From assembly GCF_000012725.1 (NCBI RefSeq), contig NC_007406.1, positions 2,012,001 to 2,076,000 of the forward strand: a stretch of 64,000 nucleotides of DNA. The letters are read 5' to 3'. The position numbers and the translations under genes were made by a program. The notes under the pieces were generated by a model. It did not search any database, was not told the DNA's origin, and saw only the letters and a list, made by a program, of their open reading frames with translations. The stretch is from Nitrobacter winogradskyi Nb-255. GTDB taxonomy: Bacteria > Pseudomonadota > Alphaproteobacteria > Rhizobiales > Xanthobacteraceae. Below are positions 8,897 to 19,303 of this stretch, one piece after another (position 1 is the first letter of the stretch; every line of letters begins with the position of its first letter).

Positions 8897-9129
8897 TGTG
8901 CGCCTTTCACTCGGACCCTATGTGCCAAATCCGCGAGCGCCCGCCAAGGGCCGATGCGCCGGCAGCCTGGAACAGCGCCATTCCAAAATCCCTCATGGAA
9001 ATAGAAACCGACAAAACAGCCCTTCGCTACATTGACGCCACGAAGCAGGCCAGCTAGCCGTGCATGCGAATCCCGGGCGTGATAAGCACCCCCGCCGATA
9101 CCATCCTCCGAAGTGTCAGATCCGCCATA

Positions 9130-10554
9130 ATGACAACACCCGTCGTTACACGCTTTGCGCCATCCCCGACCGGCTTTCTTCACATCGGCGGCGGCCGGAC
9201 CGCGCTTTTCAATTGGCTCTATGCGCGCAAGCACGGAGGCAGGATGCTGCTGCGGATCGAGGATACCGATCGCGCACGGTCCACGCCGGAGGCGATCGAC
9301 GCGATCCTTGACGGGCTGAAGTGGCTGGGAATCGAGTGGGACGACGACGTCGTGTACCAGTTTTCCCGCGTCGCGCGGCATCGCGAGATCGCCGAGCAGT
9401 TGCTCGCCGAAGGCAAGGCCTACCGATGCTATGCGACTACGGAAGAGCTTTCCGAGATGCGCGAGAAGGCGCGGGCCGAAGGTCGCGCCAAGCTTTACGA
9501 CGGCCGCTGGCGCGATCGCGATGCGTCCGAAGCGCCGCAGGGCGTGAAGCCAACCATCCGCCTCAAGGCCCCGCTGACCGGTGAAACCGTGATCGAGGAT
9601 CAGGTTCAGGGGCGCATCGTCTGGCAGAACGAGAACCTCGATGATCTCGTGCTGCTGCGCGGCGACGGCACGCCGACCTACATGCTCGCCGTCGTGGTCG
9701 ATGACCACGACATGGGCGTGACGCACATCATCCGCGGCGATGACCACCTCATCAATGCGGCCCGCCAGAAGCAGATTTACGATACTCTAGGATGGGCGCT
9801 GCCGACGATGGCCCACATTCCGCTTATCCATGGACCCGACGGCTCGAAGCTTTCGAAACGTCACGGCGCCCTGGGAGTCGATGCCTATCGAGCGATGGGA
9901 TATCTGCCGGCGGCGCTTCGCAATTATCTGGTTCGGCTCGGCTGGAGTCATGGCGATCAGGAGATCTTCTCCACGCAGGAAATGATCGACGCGTTCGACC
10001 TGCCCGCCATCGGGCGCTCCGCCGCGCGTTTCGACTTTGCCAAGCTCGAGAACCTCAACGGCCATTATATCCGCCATTGCGACGATGCCGCACTGATGAC
10101 GCTGTTCGAGAATGCGCTTGATTTCGTTCCGGGCGGAGCGGACCTCAAGCCAAAACTCAACGATGTCACACGGGCGCAACTCCTGCGCGCGATGCCGGGC
10201 CTCAAGGAGCGGGCCAAAACCCTAATCGAGCTGATCGAGGGCGCGCGATTCATCTTCGCCGATCGGCCTTTGCCGATAGAAGCCAAAGCCGCCGCATTGC
10301 TGACGCCCGAGACACGCGCGCTGATCGACAGGCTTCGCGCGGCCCTTGAATCCGTGACGTCATGGAACGCGGAGACGACCGAAGCGGCGATGCGGACTTT
10401 TGCGGAACAGAACAATCTCAAACTCGGCGCCATCGCGCAGCCGCTTCGAATCGCCCTGACCGGTCGCACGACATCGCCCGGCATATTCGACGTTCTTGCC
10501 GCGCTCGGAAAAGAGACGTGCCTGGCCCGGCTCGGCGATCAAGGCTCACGATAG
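9130..10554 (+). CDS. gltX: Glutamyl-tRNA synthetase
   Basis: Attaches glutamate to tRNA-Glu. From ATG 9130 the protein has 474 residues with the class I signatures [15 protein letters not shown] (9-23) and KLSKRHG (240-246). An upstream in-frame ATG at 9064 adds 22 unconserved residues and is rejected. The C-terminal domain (from ~300) is the helical anticodon-binding region of bacterial GluRS. The 233-base gap to divergent glnS holds the promoters of both synthetases, but I could not pick out convincing -35/-10 pairs there. gltA follows on the same strand. Confidence 0.97.
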   Translation: MTTPVVTRFAPSPTGFLHIGGGRTALFNWLYARKHGGRMLLRIEDTDRARSTPEAIDAILDGLKWLGIEWDDDVVYQFSRVARHREIAEQLLAEGKAYRCYATTEELSEMREKARAEGRAKLYDGRWRDRDASEAPQGVKPTIRLKAPLTGETVIEDQVQGRIVWQNENLDDLVLLRGDGTPTYMLAVVVDDHDMGVTHIIRGDDHLINAARQKQIYDTLGWALPTMAHIPLIHGPDGSKLSKRHGALGVDAYRAMGYLPAALRNYLVRLGWSHGDQEIFSTQEMIDAFDLPAIGRSAARFDFAKLENLNGHYIRHCDDAALMTLFENALDFVPGGADLKPKLNDVTRAQLLRAMPGLKERAKTLIELIEGARFIFADRPLPIEAKAAALLTPETRALIDRLRAALESVTSWNAETTEAAMRTFAEQNNLKLGAIAQPLRIALTGRTTSPGIFDVLAALGKETCLARLGDQGSR

Positions 10555-10637
10555 CGACCGCCATCCAGATTTGGGCGATCTTGCGGTGCAAACACCAATA
10601 CGATACCCCTTTGCGCGGCGCTTTTGAATGACCGGCT

Positions 10638-10660
10638 GGTTTCTCTCGTCGAGAGAGACC
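10638..10660 (+). promoter_or_regulatory. Hairpin in the gltA leader
   Basis: GGTTTCTCTC, loop GTC, GAGAGAGACC: a 10-bp stem with one G-T pair, ending 36 bases before the gltA start. No T-run follows, so it is not an ordinary terminator of gltX. It would lie in the 5' untranslated region if transcription starts upstream of it. Function unknown. Confidence 0.5.
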
Positions 10661-10696
10661 GGGTGATCCGCAACGATCTCATCGGGGGGCTTCACG

Positions 10697-11998
10697 ATGA
10701 ACGCAACGAGCACAAAAAACGCAACGTTGACGGTCGATGACAAGAGTTACGAGTTTCCCGTATTGAGCGGCACGGTCGGGCCTGATGTCGTCGACATCGG
10801 CAAGCTCTATGCGCAGACAGGCATGTTCACTTACGATCCTGCCTTCACATCCACCGCCAGTTGCCAATCCAAGATCACCTATATCGACGGCGACGAAGGC
10901 GTGCTCGAATATCGCGGCTACCCGATCGAGCAGCTCGCGGAGAAAGGCGACTTCATCGAGACCTGCTATCTGCTGCTCTACGGTGAACTGCCCACGAAGT
11001 CGCAGAAGCACGATTTCGAGGAGCGTGTCACGCACCACACCATGGTTCATGAGCAGATGACGCGGTTCTTCCAGAGCTTCCGCCGCGATGCCCATCCCAT
11101 GGCGGTCATGGTGGCGGCGGTCGGCGCGCTCGCCGCCTTCTATCACGACTCAACCGACATCAACGATCCCAAGCAGCGCATGATCGCGTCGATGCGCATG
11201 GTCGCGAAAATGCCGACGCTGGCTGCGATGGCTTACAAGTATACGATCGGCCAGCCGTTCATATATCCGAAGAACTCCCTGAACTTTGCCGAGAACTTCC
11301 TTCATATGTGCTTCGCCGTGCCGTGCGAGGACTATGACATCAATCCGGTTCTGGCGGACGCGCTCGACAAGATCTTCATTCTGCACGCCGACCACGAACA
11401 GAACGCATCGACATCGACCGTGCGCATCGCCGGTTCCTCAGGCGCCAATCCTTTCGCGTGCATTGCGGCCGGCATCGCCTGCCTGTGGGGACCCGCGCAC
11501 GGCGGCGCCAACGAGGCGGCGCTGAACATGCTTTACGAGATCGGGACGGTAGACAGAATTCCAGAATTCATCGACAAGGTGAAGGACAAGAACAGCGATG
11601 TCCGGCTGATGGGTTTCGGACATCGGGTCTACAAGAACTACGATCCGCGCGCGAAGATCATGCAGAACATGTGTCACGCGGTGCTCAACGAGACGGGCCA
11701 CGGCAATGATCCGATGCTCAAGGTGGCGCTGGAACTGGAAAAGATCGCTCTGAACGACGAGTATTTCATCAATCGCAAGCTGTATCCCAACGTCGATTTC
11801 TATTCGGGCCTCACCCTGAAAGCGATGGGCTTTCCGACCTCGATGTTCACCGTGCTGTTCGCGGTCGCGCGCACTGTGGGCTGGATCAGCCAGTGGAGCG
11901 AGATGATCGAGGACCCGCAGCAGAAGATCGGCCGTCCCCGGCAGCTTTACACAGGCAAGACCCGGCGCGATTACGTCGACATGGCTCAGCGGGCGTAG
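10697..11998 (+). CDS. gltA: Citrate synthase (type II)
   Basis: Condenses acetyl-CoA and oxaloacetate at the entry to the TCA cycle. It has 433 residues, normal for the NADH-sensitive hexameric type. Catalytic segments: [19 protein letters not shown] (236-254), [12 protein letters not shown] (265-276) with His268, and [15 protein letters not shown] (305-319) with His309. The N-terminal beta-domain (about 8-60) typical of type II enzymes is present. A GGGGGG Shine-Dalgarno lies at 10684-10689. It is convergent with lpxB; only 23 bases separate the two stops. Confidence 0.98.
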   Translation: MNATSTKNATLTVDDKSYEFPVLSGTVGPDVVDIGKLYAQTGMFTYDPAFTSTASCQSKITYIDGDEGVLEYRGYPIEQLAEKGDFIETCYLLLYGELPTKSQKHDFEERVTHHTMVHEQMTRFFQSFRRDAHPMAVMVAAVGALAAFYHDSTDINDPKQRMIASMRMVAKMPTLAAMAYKYTIGQPFIYPKNSLNFAENFLHMCFAVPCEDYDINPVLADALDKIFILHADHEQNASTSTVRIAGSSGANPFACIAAGIACLWGPAHGGANEAALNMLYEIGTVDRIPEFIDKVKDKNSDVRLMGFGHRVYKNYDPRAKIMQNMCHAVLNETGHGNDPMLKVALELEKIALNDEYFINRKLYPNVDFYSGLTLKAMGFPTSMFTVLFAVARTVGWISQWSEMIEDPQQKIGRPRQLYTGKTRRDYVDMAQRA

Positions 11999-12021
11999 TT
12001 TATTCTTGCGAAGCTGGTCGC

Positions 12022-13212
12022 CTACATTCGCGCCCGCGACTCTCGCATGGCTTCGATCACGATATCGGCTGCCAGCTCGCTCGGCGAGCGCTGCCCTGTG
12101 GCCATGATGGTATTGAGCCCGTCAAACGCTTTGAGCTGACGCCGCCGCATCGGTGAATCCGTCAGAATTTCCTGTAGCGCCGGCGCGAGCTTGCCGGGCA
12201 CGCAGTCCTCCTGAAGGAATTCCGGAATCACATTCTCGCGGATCACGAGGTTGGCCAGAATGACCGATGAGACGCGAATAACGCGTCGCGCGATCCAGGC
12301 CTCCACGCTGCCCGCTTTGTATGCGGCAACCATCGGAACGCCCGCCAGGGCGAGTTCGAGCGTCACGGTGCCTGACTTGGCGAGCGCCGCGCGGGCCACG
12401 CGAAACGCGGCGCGCTTGTCATCCTCGCCGATCACAACCCTTGGCCGACGCGGCCACGTTGCGACCGCCGGCGTGATCTCATCGACAAGATGCGGCGTCG
12501 TGGGCAAGACCACCTCGATCTCTGGGATGCTCTGTTGCAACATCCCGATGGTCTCGCCGAAGACGGACAGGTGATGGCGAATTTCACTACGCCGGCTTCC
12601 GGGCAATACCAGAAGCGTCGGGGGGTCCGCATCGCGCCGCTGACGTTCCTGCGCGTCCGGCCGCAGCACTCCAATCTGCTCCAATAGCGGATGGCCGACA
12701 TAGGTGCAGGGCGGGCCTCCAAGCCTGCGATAAGCTTCGGGTTCGAACGGCAGCAACGCCAGGACGTGATCGACATAGCTGCGCATGGCCCGCGCCCGGC
12801 CGGACCTCCACGCCCACACCGAGGGGGAGACGTAATCCACGATCGGCAAGCCGCGGCACCGGGCGCGCACCCGTCGCGCCACGCGGTGGGTGAAGTCCGG
12901 ACTGTCGATGATGACGAGCACGTCCGGCGCGGCCGCGATAACGGCATCCGCCGTCCCGCGAATCCGCCGCACGATCATGGGAAGCTGCTTCACGACGGCT
13001 GTGAAACCCATGATCGATAGTTCCTCGATCGGGAACAACGACACAAGGCCTTCCCGCGCCATCGTCTGACCGCCGACGCCTTCGAACCGCACGGAGCAGC
13101 CAAGCCGCCGACGCAGAGCTTTCATCAGGCTGGAGCCCAGGCGATCTCCGGACTCCTCCGTTGCGATGAGGAATATTTTTCGGGATGGATTTGCGGATGC
13201 CTCGTCCGGCAT
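12022..13212 (-). CDS. lpxB: Lipid-A-disaccharide synthase
   Basis: Joins lipid X and UDP-2,3-diacylglucosamine into the lipid A disaccharide on the inner face of the inner membrane. The 396-residue GT19 protein has an N-terminal Rossmann half (IFLIATEESGDRLGSSLM, 13-30), IIDSPDF (about 99-105) and the nucleotide-sugar segment VLPGSRRSEI (about 204-213). Its ATG overlaps the lpxI stop codon by one base (TAATG), suggesting translational coupling. It is the last gene of the long rpsB-lpxB block. Confidence 0.96.
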   Translation of the reverse strand: MPDEASANPSRKIFLIATEESGDRLGSSLMKALRRRLGCSVRFEGVGGQTMAREGLVSLFPIEELSIMGFTAVVKQLPMIVRRIRGTADAVIAAAPDVLVIIDSPDFTHRVARRVRARCRGLPIVDYVSPSVWAWRSGRARAMRSYVDHVLALLPFEPEAYRRLGGPPCTYVGHPLLEQIGVLRPDAQERQRRDADPPTLLVLPGSRRSEIRHHLSVFGETIGMLQQSIPEIEVVLPTTPHLVDEITPAVATWPRRPRVVIGEDDKRAAFRVARAALAKSGTVTLELALAGVPMVAAYKAGSVEAWIARRVIRVSSVILANLVIRENVIPEFLQEDCVPGKLAPALQEILTDSPMRRRQLKAFDGLNTIMATGQRSPSELAADIVIEAMRESRARM

Positions 13213-14069
13213 TATTCAGGCAGCCCGACAACGAACAAGTTTGATGCGTCCGCCTCGCCAACCAGCGCCTGCGGTTCCGCGACGAGCGTATTGCCGGCGA
13301 CAACGGCCAGCCCGGCCAGACCGGCGGCGGCCGCGTTCGCGATGGTCCGCGGACCCAGCGTCGGCAGATCGTAGCGCAAATCCTGCCCGTGCTTCGGCGC
13401 CTTCACGAGCACGCCACGCGGAGCCTTGGCGCGGATTCGCCCCGCGGCGCGCAACTGGGCGATGCGAGCCAGAAGCGCGTCCGTCCCTTCGATGCCTTCC
13501 ACGCCGACCACATGAGCGTCAATCACGACCACGGCCTGCCCCACATCGAAGGGACTGAGGGCGCGCAGCACGTCCAGCCCCTTGGCGATGTCAGCGGCCG
13601 CGGATTGGTCCGGCGCTTTCCGGGTCAGGCATCCGGCCGGCATCAGCAGATCCGGCGCGATATCCTTGATCCCCACCATTCGAAAACCGTCGCGCTCAAG
13701 AATGCGACCGACCCCCGACAGCAGATGATCGTCGCCGCCGCGAAACGCCGCCAGGACCTGTCCCATGGCCCGAATGGTCCCCCAGTCCAGGCGTATCTCC
13801 GACAGCGCCGGGCGAACCAGCGTCCCGATGAAAACTAGATCGCGACAGTTTTCAGCGCGCAACAGCCGCATGACCTTCCCGATCTGGCCGACCGCGATCC
13901 AGTGATGCGGAAAGCGCGACACTCTTTCCGGGTCGCACACGCCCTTCAACGCAAAAAAGACGGGCTTGAGACCTCGCGCGGTCAGCGAATCGGCGACTGC
14001 GAACGGCAACACGCCGCCGCCGGCGATCAAGCCGATCGGCGAAGACATACCCGAAACACGATCAGTCAT
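13212..14069 (-). CDS. lpxI: UDP-2,3-diacylglucosamine diphosphatase LpxI
   Basis: Hydrolyses UDP-2,3-diacylglucosamine to lipid X. LpxI is the alphaproteobacterial replacement for LpxH and is unrelated to it. From ATG 14069 the protein has 285 residues with the N-terminal GLIAGGGVLPF motif (about 13-23) and the DUF1009 C-terminal domain (DAHVVGVEGIEGTDALL). An ATG at 14150 would extend it into the end of lpxA with unconserved sequence and is rejected. It starts 19 bases after lpxA and overlaps lpxB by one base, so lipid A genes are tightly coupled here. Confidence 0.94.
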   Translation of the reverse strand: MTDRVSGMSSPIGLIAGGGVLPFAVADSLTARGLKPVFFALKGVCDPERVSRFPHHWIAVGQIGKVMRLLRAENCRDLVFIGTLVRPALSEIRLDWGTIRAMGQVLAAFRGGDDHLLSGVGRILERDGFRMVGIKDIAPDLLMPAGCLTRKAPDQSAAADIAKGLDVLRALSPFDVGQAVVVIDAHVVGVEGIEGTDALLARIAQLRAAGRIRAKAPRGVLVKAPKHGQDLRYDLPTLGPRTIANAAAAGLAGLAVVAGNTLVAEPQALVGEADASNLFVVGLPE

Positions 14070-14088
14070 GACTGGCACGCCGGCTCCG

Positions 14089-14895
14089 CTATGCGGATTT
14101 GTTTGCGCCACCCTCAGGCAAGCAGAGAGGACGATGCTTATCAGCGCCAATGAACGTCAGGATCTCCGCGATGGCGGGATCGTCCGACGCACGTGACTGG
14201 ACGCGCTGGAGACGGTCCGCAAAGAGACCCGGCCCGTAAAACAGTTCCTGATAGAACGTCCTGACCCTGGCGAGACGCTCACGGGTGAACTTGCGGCGTC
14301 TCATCCCGACGACGTTGAGGCCCTCAAGATGCCCATGCTGGCCATTGACGAAGCCGTACGGAATGACATCGCCGCGGATGCCCGTGAGGCCCCCGATCAT
14401 CGCCTGCCTGCCGATCCGCGCGAACTGATGCACGGCGGAAAGGCCGCCGATATAGACGAAATCTCCGATCTTGCAGTGTCCGCCCAGCGTCGCCGAATTG
14501 GCGAAGACCACGTCATCGCCGACCTGGCAGTCGTGGCCGACATGGCTGTAGCTCATGAAGAATCCACGCGCGCCGATGCGCGTCACGCCGACATCCTTGG
14601 GCGAGCCGACGTTCATCGTCACGCTTTCACGGATGGTGCAGCCCTCGCCGATCTCCAGGCGCGTCGGCTCGTTGCCGTAACCCATATCCTGCGGCGCGCC
14701 ACCCAGCGCGGCGAAAGGATAGATCGTGCAACCCGCGCCGATGGTCGTGTGTCCGGCGACGGATACGTGCGAGATGAGGCGGCAGTTCGGGCCGAGGACG
14801 ACATGAGGACCGACCGTGCAGAACGGTCCGATCTCAACCGACTCGCCGATCACGGCGCCATCTTCAATCCGGGCAGTGGGATCGATTCTGCTCAT
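14089..14895 (-). CDS. lpxA: Acyl-ACP--UDP-N-acetylglucosamine O-acyltransferase
   Basis: Catalyses the first step of lipid A synthesis, 3-O-acylation of UDP-GlcNAc. From ATG 14895 there are 268 residues. Left-handed beta-helix hexapeptides run from ~8 to ~190, and the C-terminal helical domain follows. The catalytic region SHVGHDC (117-123) contains His121, equivalent to E. coli His125. The ATG overlaps the fabZ TGA by one base. Upstream in-frame starts lie inside fabZ and are rejected. Confidence 0.97.
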   Translation of the reverse strand: MSRIDPTARIEDGAVIGESVEIGPFCTVGPHVVLGPNCRLISHVSVAGHTTIGAGCTIYPFAALGGAPQDMGYGNEPTRLEIGEGCTIRESVTMNVGSPKDVGVTRIGARGFFMSYSHVGHDCQVGDDVVFANSATLGGHCKIGDFVYIGGLSAVHQFARIGRQAMIGGLTGIRGDVIPYGFVNGQHGHLEGLNVVGMRRRKFTRERLARVRTFYQELFYGPGLFADRLQRVQSRASDDPAIAEILTFIGADKHRPLCLPEGGANKSA

Positions 14896-15350
14896 CAGTC
14901 GGTCAGCATCGCGCCGACGTCGGCTTCGGCGACGATCGTGCCGTTCACCTTGGCATCGCCGTGGAACCACCACATCGTCTTGCGACGCCCGATGCTGCGC
15001 ATGTGATACTCGACAATATCGCCGGGCATGACGGGCTTGCGGAACTTGCACTTGTCGATCGTCAGAAAATAGACCGCGCGCGGCTTCTCCGTGCCTTCCA
15101 CCGACATGATGCCGATAACGCCCGCCGTCTGCGCCATCCCCTCGATCATAAGCACTCCCGGATAAACCGGCCGCTCCGGAAAGTGCCCCTGAAACGCGGG
15201 CTCATTGAACGTGACGTTCTTGACGCCGATCCCGCTATGGTCGGCCCGAATATTGAGGACGCGATCGATCAGCAGAAACGGATAACGATGAGGAAGGGTT
15301 TTGAGAATGGTGGCAATGTCCACGTGCTCGAACCTGACCGGCGACTCCAT
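14895..15350 (-). CDS. fabZ: 3-hydroxyacyl-ACP dehydratase FabZ
   Basis: Dehydrates 3-hydroxyacyl-ACP in fatty acid elongation and competes with LpxA/LpxD for the same acyl-ACP, which explains its place between lpxD and lpxA. 151 residues from ATG 15350, with a GTG one codon earlier. The hot-dog fold has [12 protein letters not shown] (19-30) and the catalytic pair His56 ([11 protein letters not shown]) and Glu70 (MIEGMAQ). It is coupled to lpxA by a one-base overlap, and 19 bases separate it from lpxD. Confidence 0.97.
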   Translation of the reverse strand: MESPVRFEHVDIATILKTLPHRYPFLLIDRVLNIRADHSGIGVKNVTFNEPAFQGHFPERPVYPGVLMIEGMAQTAGVIGIMSVEGTEKPRAVYFLTIDKCKFRKPVMPGDIVEYHMRSIGRRKTMWWFHGDAKVNGTIVAEADVGAMLTD

Positions 15351-15369
15351 CACTCAGCACCTCGATCCT

Positions 15370-16458
15370 TCATTCGATAACCCGATCCTTCGGGGCGGCT
15401 TTGGGCGATCCGGCATCGGGAGCGCCGTCGCGCACGAGCCGTTCCACCGCGAGGAGCTCGCGAAACCACTGCCTGGTCGGCTTCGCGAAGTACCCGCCCC
15501 AGCGGCCGTTCGCAGGAATATCGTCCTTGACCCCGCTCATCGCCGTGACCTGCGCGCCATCGCCGATGTGGAGATGATTGTTGATCCCGACCTTGGCGCC
15601 CAGCGCGACGTTGTCACCGATCGTCAGGCTGCCCGCCAGGCCGATCTGCGCCGCCAGCAGACAGCGCCGGCCGATCGTCACGTTGTGTCCGATCTGAACC
15701 TGATTGTCGATCTTTGTGCCTTCTCCGATAACCGTGTCGCGCAGGCTGCCGCGATCGATGGTCGTGCCGGCGCCGATCTCGACATCGTTCTGGATCAGCA
15801 CCCGCCCGGTCTGCGGGACCTTCACATGGCCTTCCGAGCCGAAGAAAATGAACCCGTAACCATCCTGCCCGATATGGCAGCCGGGGTGGATGAGGACGTT
15901 GTTTCCGATGAGAGTCGCTTGAATCGTCGTTCCGGCGCCGACGTTGCAGTCTCTGCCGATCCGGACGCCCGGCCCGATCACGGCGCCGGACCCGATAACC
16001 GAACCACGTCCGATCTGGACGTCAGGGCCGATCACCGCCAGCGGATCGATCACGACCTCGTCCTCGAGATAGGCCGATGGATGGATAACGGCGGACGCAG
16101 CGACGGCCGTATTGTCGAACCAGGACTGCGGCCGCAACGCATCGCCATGGAAATCCCGGGCGATGCTGACGAACGCGCGAAACGGAGCCTTTGAACGCAG
16201 GACCGCCACATGGGCCGGCACGTCGGCTTCGAAACGCGGGCTGACCAGACAGGCGCCCGCCTTCGTCGCCGCAAGTTGCCCGGCATATTTATGGTTGTCA
16301 AAGAACGCGAGATGCATGGGCCCGGCCTGATCGAGCGAGGCCAGGCCGATAATCCGAATGCCGCCCCGGGAGGCATCCACCAACTGCGCGCCCGTCGATG
16401 CGGCGATCTCCGCCAAAGTCGACGGCAGCGGGCGCTTAAAGAATGCCGGTTGCGTCAT
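15370..16458 (-). CDS. lpxD: UDP-3-O-acylglucosamine N-acyltransferase
   Basis: Adds the N-linked acyl chain in the third step of lipid A synthesis. From ATG 16458 there are 362 residues. An N-terminal uridine-binding domain (about 1-100) precedes a left-handed beta-helix of hexapeptide repeats (about 110-310), including the catalytic-histidine segment QIGHNVTIG, and a C-terminal helix. A much longer upstream reading frame overlaps bamA and is rejected. It sits 32 bases after bamA, the common bamA-lpxD order. Confidence 0.96.
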   Translation of the reverse strand: MTQPAFFKRPLPSTLAEIAASTGAQLVDASRGGIRIIGLASLDQAGPMHLAFFDNHKYAGQLAATKAGACLVSPRFEADVPAHVAVLRSKAPFRAFVSIARDFHGDALRPQSWFDNTAVAASAVIHPSAYLEDEVVIDPLAVIGPDVQIGRGSVIGSGAVIGPGVRIGRDCNVGAGTTIQATLIGNNVLIHPGCHIGQDGYGFIFFGSEGHVKVPQTGRVLIQNDVEIGAGTTIDRGSLRDTVIGEGTKIDNQVQIGHNVTIGRRCLLAAQIGLAGSLTIGDNVALGAKVGINNHLHIGDGAQVTAMSGVKDDIPANGRWGGYFAKPTRQWFRELLAVERLVRDGAPDAGSPKAAPKDRVIE

Positions 16459-16490
16459 TCCATCCGTCGCAGTTGGCGCCGTGGTCACGT

Positions 16491-19022
16491 TCAGAACGTG
16501 GTTCCACCGCCAAACCTGAACTCCTGCACCCGGTCGAACCTGCCCTTCGTGATCGGCACCGCATAGTCGAAGCGAAGCGGTCCGAACGGCGACTGCCAGA
16601 TCAGGCCGACGCCGACCGAGCTTCGGATCACATTGGTGTCGTCGTACTGAAGGCCGGCGCAGGTGCCCGGATTGGCGTTCGACGTACTTGGCGAACATCC
16701 CGGCGCATTGAATTCATTGGTCAGCGCGTACGACGTCGGCCCCTGATAACCCCAGAGCGAACCGGCATCCGCATAAACGGCGCCCTTCAAGCCCACTTCC
16801 TTGGGCATGAACCAGAACGGCATCTGCAACTCGACCGACGCCCCCCAGTACTTGGTGCCGCCCAGGGCATCCATCGTGCTCAGATAATTGACATCGCGCG
16901 GACCGATGCCGTACGGCGCGAAGCCGCGCACCAGATTCGGCCCCATCTGGAAGTTATCCAGCATGCGGATTCCGTTCTGTCCGGCATAGGCGCCGACATT
17001 GTTCAGGATACCGCCTTGCAGATGGATCAGGCCGACGATGTCGGAGACCAGCGGCTGATAATACTTCGCGTCGAGCGCCGTCTTCAGGTATTTGACGTCG
17101 CCGCCGATACCGGCGAAATCCTGCCTGAAGTCGATCAGCAGGCCAGCGGTGGGGTTCTTGTTGTTATCGAGGGTATTGTAGGTCAGGGTATAGCCGAGCA
17201 TCGACGTCAGCGTCCGCCCGCGCTCCAGCTCCTGACGGATCGGCAGCGACGCCTCGCCATCGGAATAGCAGCCCATATTGACTCCATCCCATACGCCCAT
17301 GGCATTCATGAACGCCGGTGAGGGATTGTACGGCAAGCCATTGGTGAGACTGTTGTTACAATTCCGCAGAGCGCTTGGCAGACCGATCTCCTGCTGGAAG
17401 ATCGAATAACGCAGTTGCAACGTCAGATCCTCACGCAGGCCGAGACCGAGCCGCGGACTGAATCCGAGCGTCTTCATGTTGTAGGAAATCCACTGATTGG
17501 AGAGCTGTTCGCGCTGGTAAAGATCGAGCCCGAGCGCGACGCGGTAATCCAGCAGGAACGGCTCGACAAACGACAGCGAGTAACCCCTCGACCATTGCCC
17601 GTACTGAACCGAAGCCTTCGCATACAGACCACGGCCGAGCAGGTTGCGCTCGGAGACACTGACTTCCGCAAGTGCGCCCTGGGTGGTGGAGAAACCGCCG
17701 GACACCGAGAAATCGCCGGTCGACTTGTCTTCGACCTCGACGTCGAGAATCACGCGATCGCTGGATGAGCCGGGTTCGGTCGTGATCTTGACCGTCTTGA
17801 AGAAATCGAGGTTCTTCAGGCGGCGCTCCGCACGATCCACCAGCGACCGGTTGTAGGCATCGCCTTCCGAAAGGTCGAACTCGCGCCGGATCACATAGTC
17901 CCGCGTCCGTGTGTTACCTCTGATGTTGATGCGCTCGATATAGGTCCTCGGCCCCTCGTCGATCGCGAACACGATCGAGACGGTGTGCGCATCGAAGTTG
18001 CGATCACCGCGCGGACGCACGACAGCAAAAGCATATCCGCGACGCGACGCCTCGACCTGCATTTCCTCGACGGACTTCTCGAGCGCTTCAGCGTTGTAGA
18101 GCGACCCGACGTGGACATGCGAAAAGCTGCGCAGTGAGTTTCCATCGAACGTCGGAATCGACGACTCGATCGCCACAGATCCAACGCGGTACTGCTGACC
18201 TTCCTCGATCTTGAAGGTCACAAGAAATCCGTGGCGTCCCGGATCGTACTCGGTCAGAGCGGCAATGATCTGAACATCGGCATAGCCGTTCTTCAGGTAA
18301 AAGCGACGCAGCAAATCACGATCAGCCTCGACGCGGTCGGGATCATACACATCCCCTCCACCGAGAAAGCTGAGGAAATTCGATTCGTGGGTCTTGATGA
18401 CGTCCTTCAGACGGTAGGACGAAAAGGCCTGGTTGCCGATAAACTCGATCGAAGCGACGCCGGTCTTGTCCCCCTCGACGATCGAAAAAATGAGATCGAC
18501 GCGGTTGTTCGGCTGTTCGATGAACTCGGGGGTGACGCGCACGTCGTAGCGGCCGGATCGGCGATAGATCTCGACGATTCGCTGGACGTCGGACTGGACC
18601 ATCGGCCGGGAAAACGTGCCGCGCGGCTTGGACTGGATCTCCGTCTTCAACTGATCGTCCTTGACCTTTTTGTTGCCCTCGAAGGCAACCCGGCCGATCA
18701 CCGGATTCTCGATGACCGAGACCACCAGTCCACTTCCCGCCCGGTCGATTCTGACGTCCTGAAACAGGCCGGTCTCGATCAGCGCCTTCAAGGCGTCGTC
18801 AATGCTGGCCTGGTCAAGGCGCCCGCTGGCGTCCGGCTTGAAATAGGAGCGGATCGTCTCCAGCTCGACGCGGCGGTTCCCCTGAACGGAGATCGACGAC
18901 AGCGTCTGCGCGGCGGCGGGGGACGATATCAGGGGAACGGTCACAGCAACGGCGGCCGGCACGGCAATGGCGATCAGGGCGGAGAGCAATATCCCCCTTA
19001 AAACCCGCATTCCAACATTCAT
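16491..19022 (-). CDS. bamA: Outer-membrane assembly factor BamA
   Basis: Core of the BAM machine that folds beta-barrel proteins into the outer membrane. 843 residues from ATG 19022, with ATG 19010 as an alternative. A signal peptide ends near SSPAAAQ (~39). Five POTRA domains (about 40-430) and a 16-stranded barrel follow. [13 protein letters not shown] is the conserved loop-6 VRGF motif, and the protein ends in FRFGGGTTF with a terminal phenylalanine, the barrel insertion signal. The 281-base gap to rseP holds its own possible promoter (TATACT on the minus strand near 19133) but no gene. Confidence 0.97.
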   Translation of the reverse strand: MNVGMRVLRGILLSALIAIAVPAAVAVTVPLISSPAAAQTLSSISVQGNRRVELETIRSYFKPDASGRLDQASIDDALKALIETGLFQDVRIDRAGSGLVVSVIENPVIGRVAFEGNKKVKDDQLKTEIQSKPRGTFSRPMVQSDVQRIVEIYRRSGRYDVRVTPEFIEQPNNRVDLIFSIVEGDKTGVASIEFIGNQAFSSYRLKDVIKTHESNFLSFLGGGDVYDPDRVEADRDLLRRFYLKNGYADVQIIAALTEYDPGRHGFLVTFKIEEGQQYRVGSVAIESSIPTFDGNSLRSFSHVHVGSLYNAEALEKSVEEMQVEASRRGYAFAVVRPRGDRNFDAHTVSIVFAIDEGPRTYIERINIRGNTRTRDYVIRREFDLSEGDAYNRSLVDRAERRLKNLDFFKTVKITTEPGSSSDRVILDVEVEDKSTGDFSVSGGFSTTQGALAEVSVSERNLLGRGLYAKASVQYGQWSRGYSLSFVEPFLLDYRVALGLDLYQREQLSNQWISYNMKTLGFSPRLGLGLREDLTLQLRYSIFQQEIGLPSALRNCNNSLTNGLPYNPSPAFMNAMGVWDGVNMGCYSDGEASLPIRQELERGRTLTSMLGYTLTYNTLDNNKNPTAGLLIDFRQDFAGIGGDVKYLKTALDAKYYQPLVSDIVGLIHLQGGILNNVGAYAGQNGIRMLDNFQMGPNLVRGFAPYGIGPRDVNYLSTMDALGGTKYWGASVELQMPFWFMPKEVGLKGAVYADAGSLWGYQGPTSYALTNEFNAPGCSPSTSNANPGTCAGLQYDDTNVIRSSVGVGLIWQSPFGPLRFDYAVPITKGRFDRVQEFRFGGGTTF

Positions 19023-19303
19023 GCGCAACGCGCCCTTATCAATTCTGACGCCGCCTGTTCCCCACAGACGGCAGATTCTCATTACGCGCTGCTTGTAGCC
19101 AATTTTCTCGCAGTCGCAAACGGCCTTTAGCAGTATAATTCTAATTTAATTCCAAGACGTTGCCCATTAGACACGCTCATCACGACGACTCTCGGTTCAC
19201 GGTCCGGTGGAAATCGAATGTGATCGGTTCCAGGAAATTCCCGCCAGCCCGCGAGCCAAAGCCGCCAGCGATTCTTCCTGATTCCGGTCCGCAGGCATAC
19301 GAC

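Noticed and set aside
8964-8979. 16-base exact repeat AGCCTGGAACAGCGCC, also at 59696-59711
   Set aside because: A single 16-mer match in 64 kb of high-GC DNA is close to chance expectation, and the flanks do not match.
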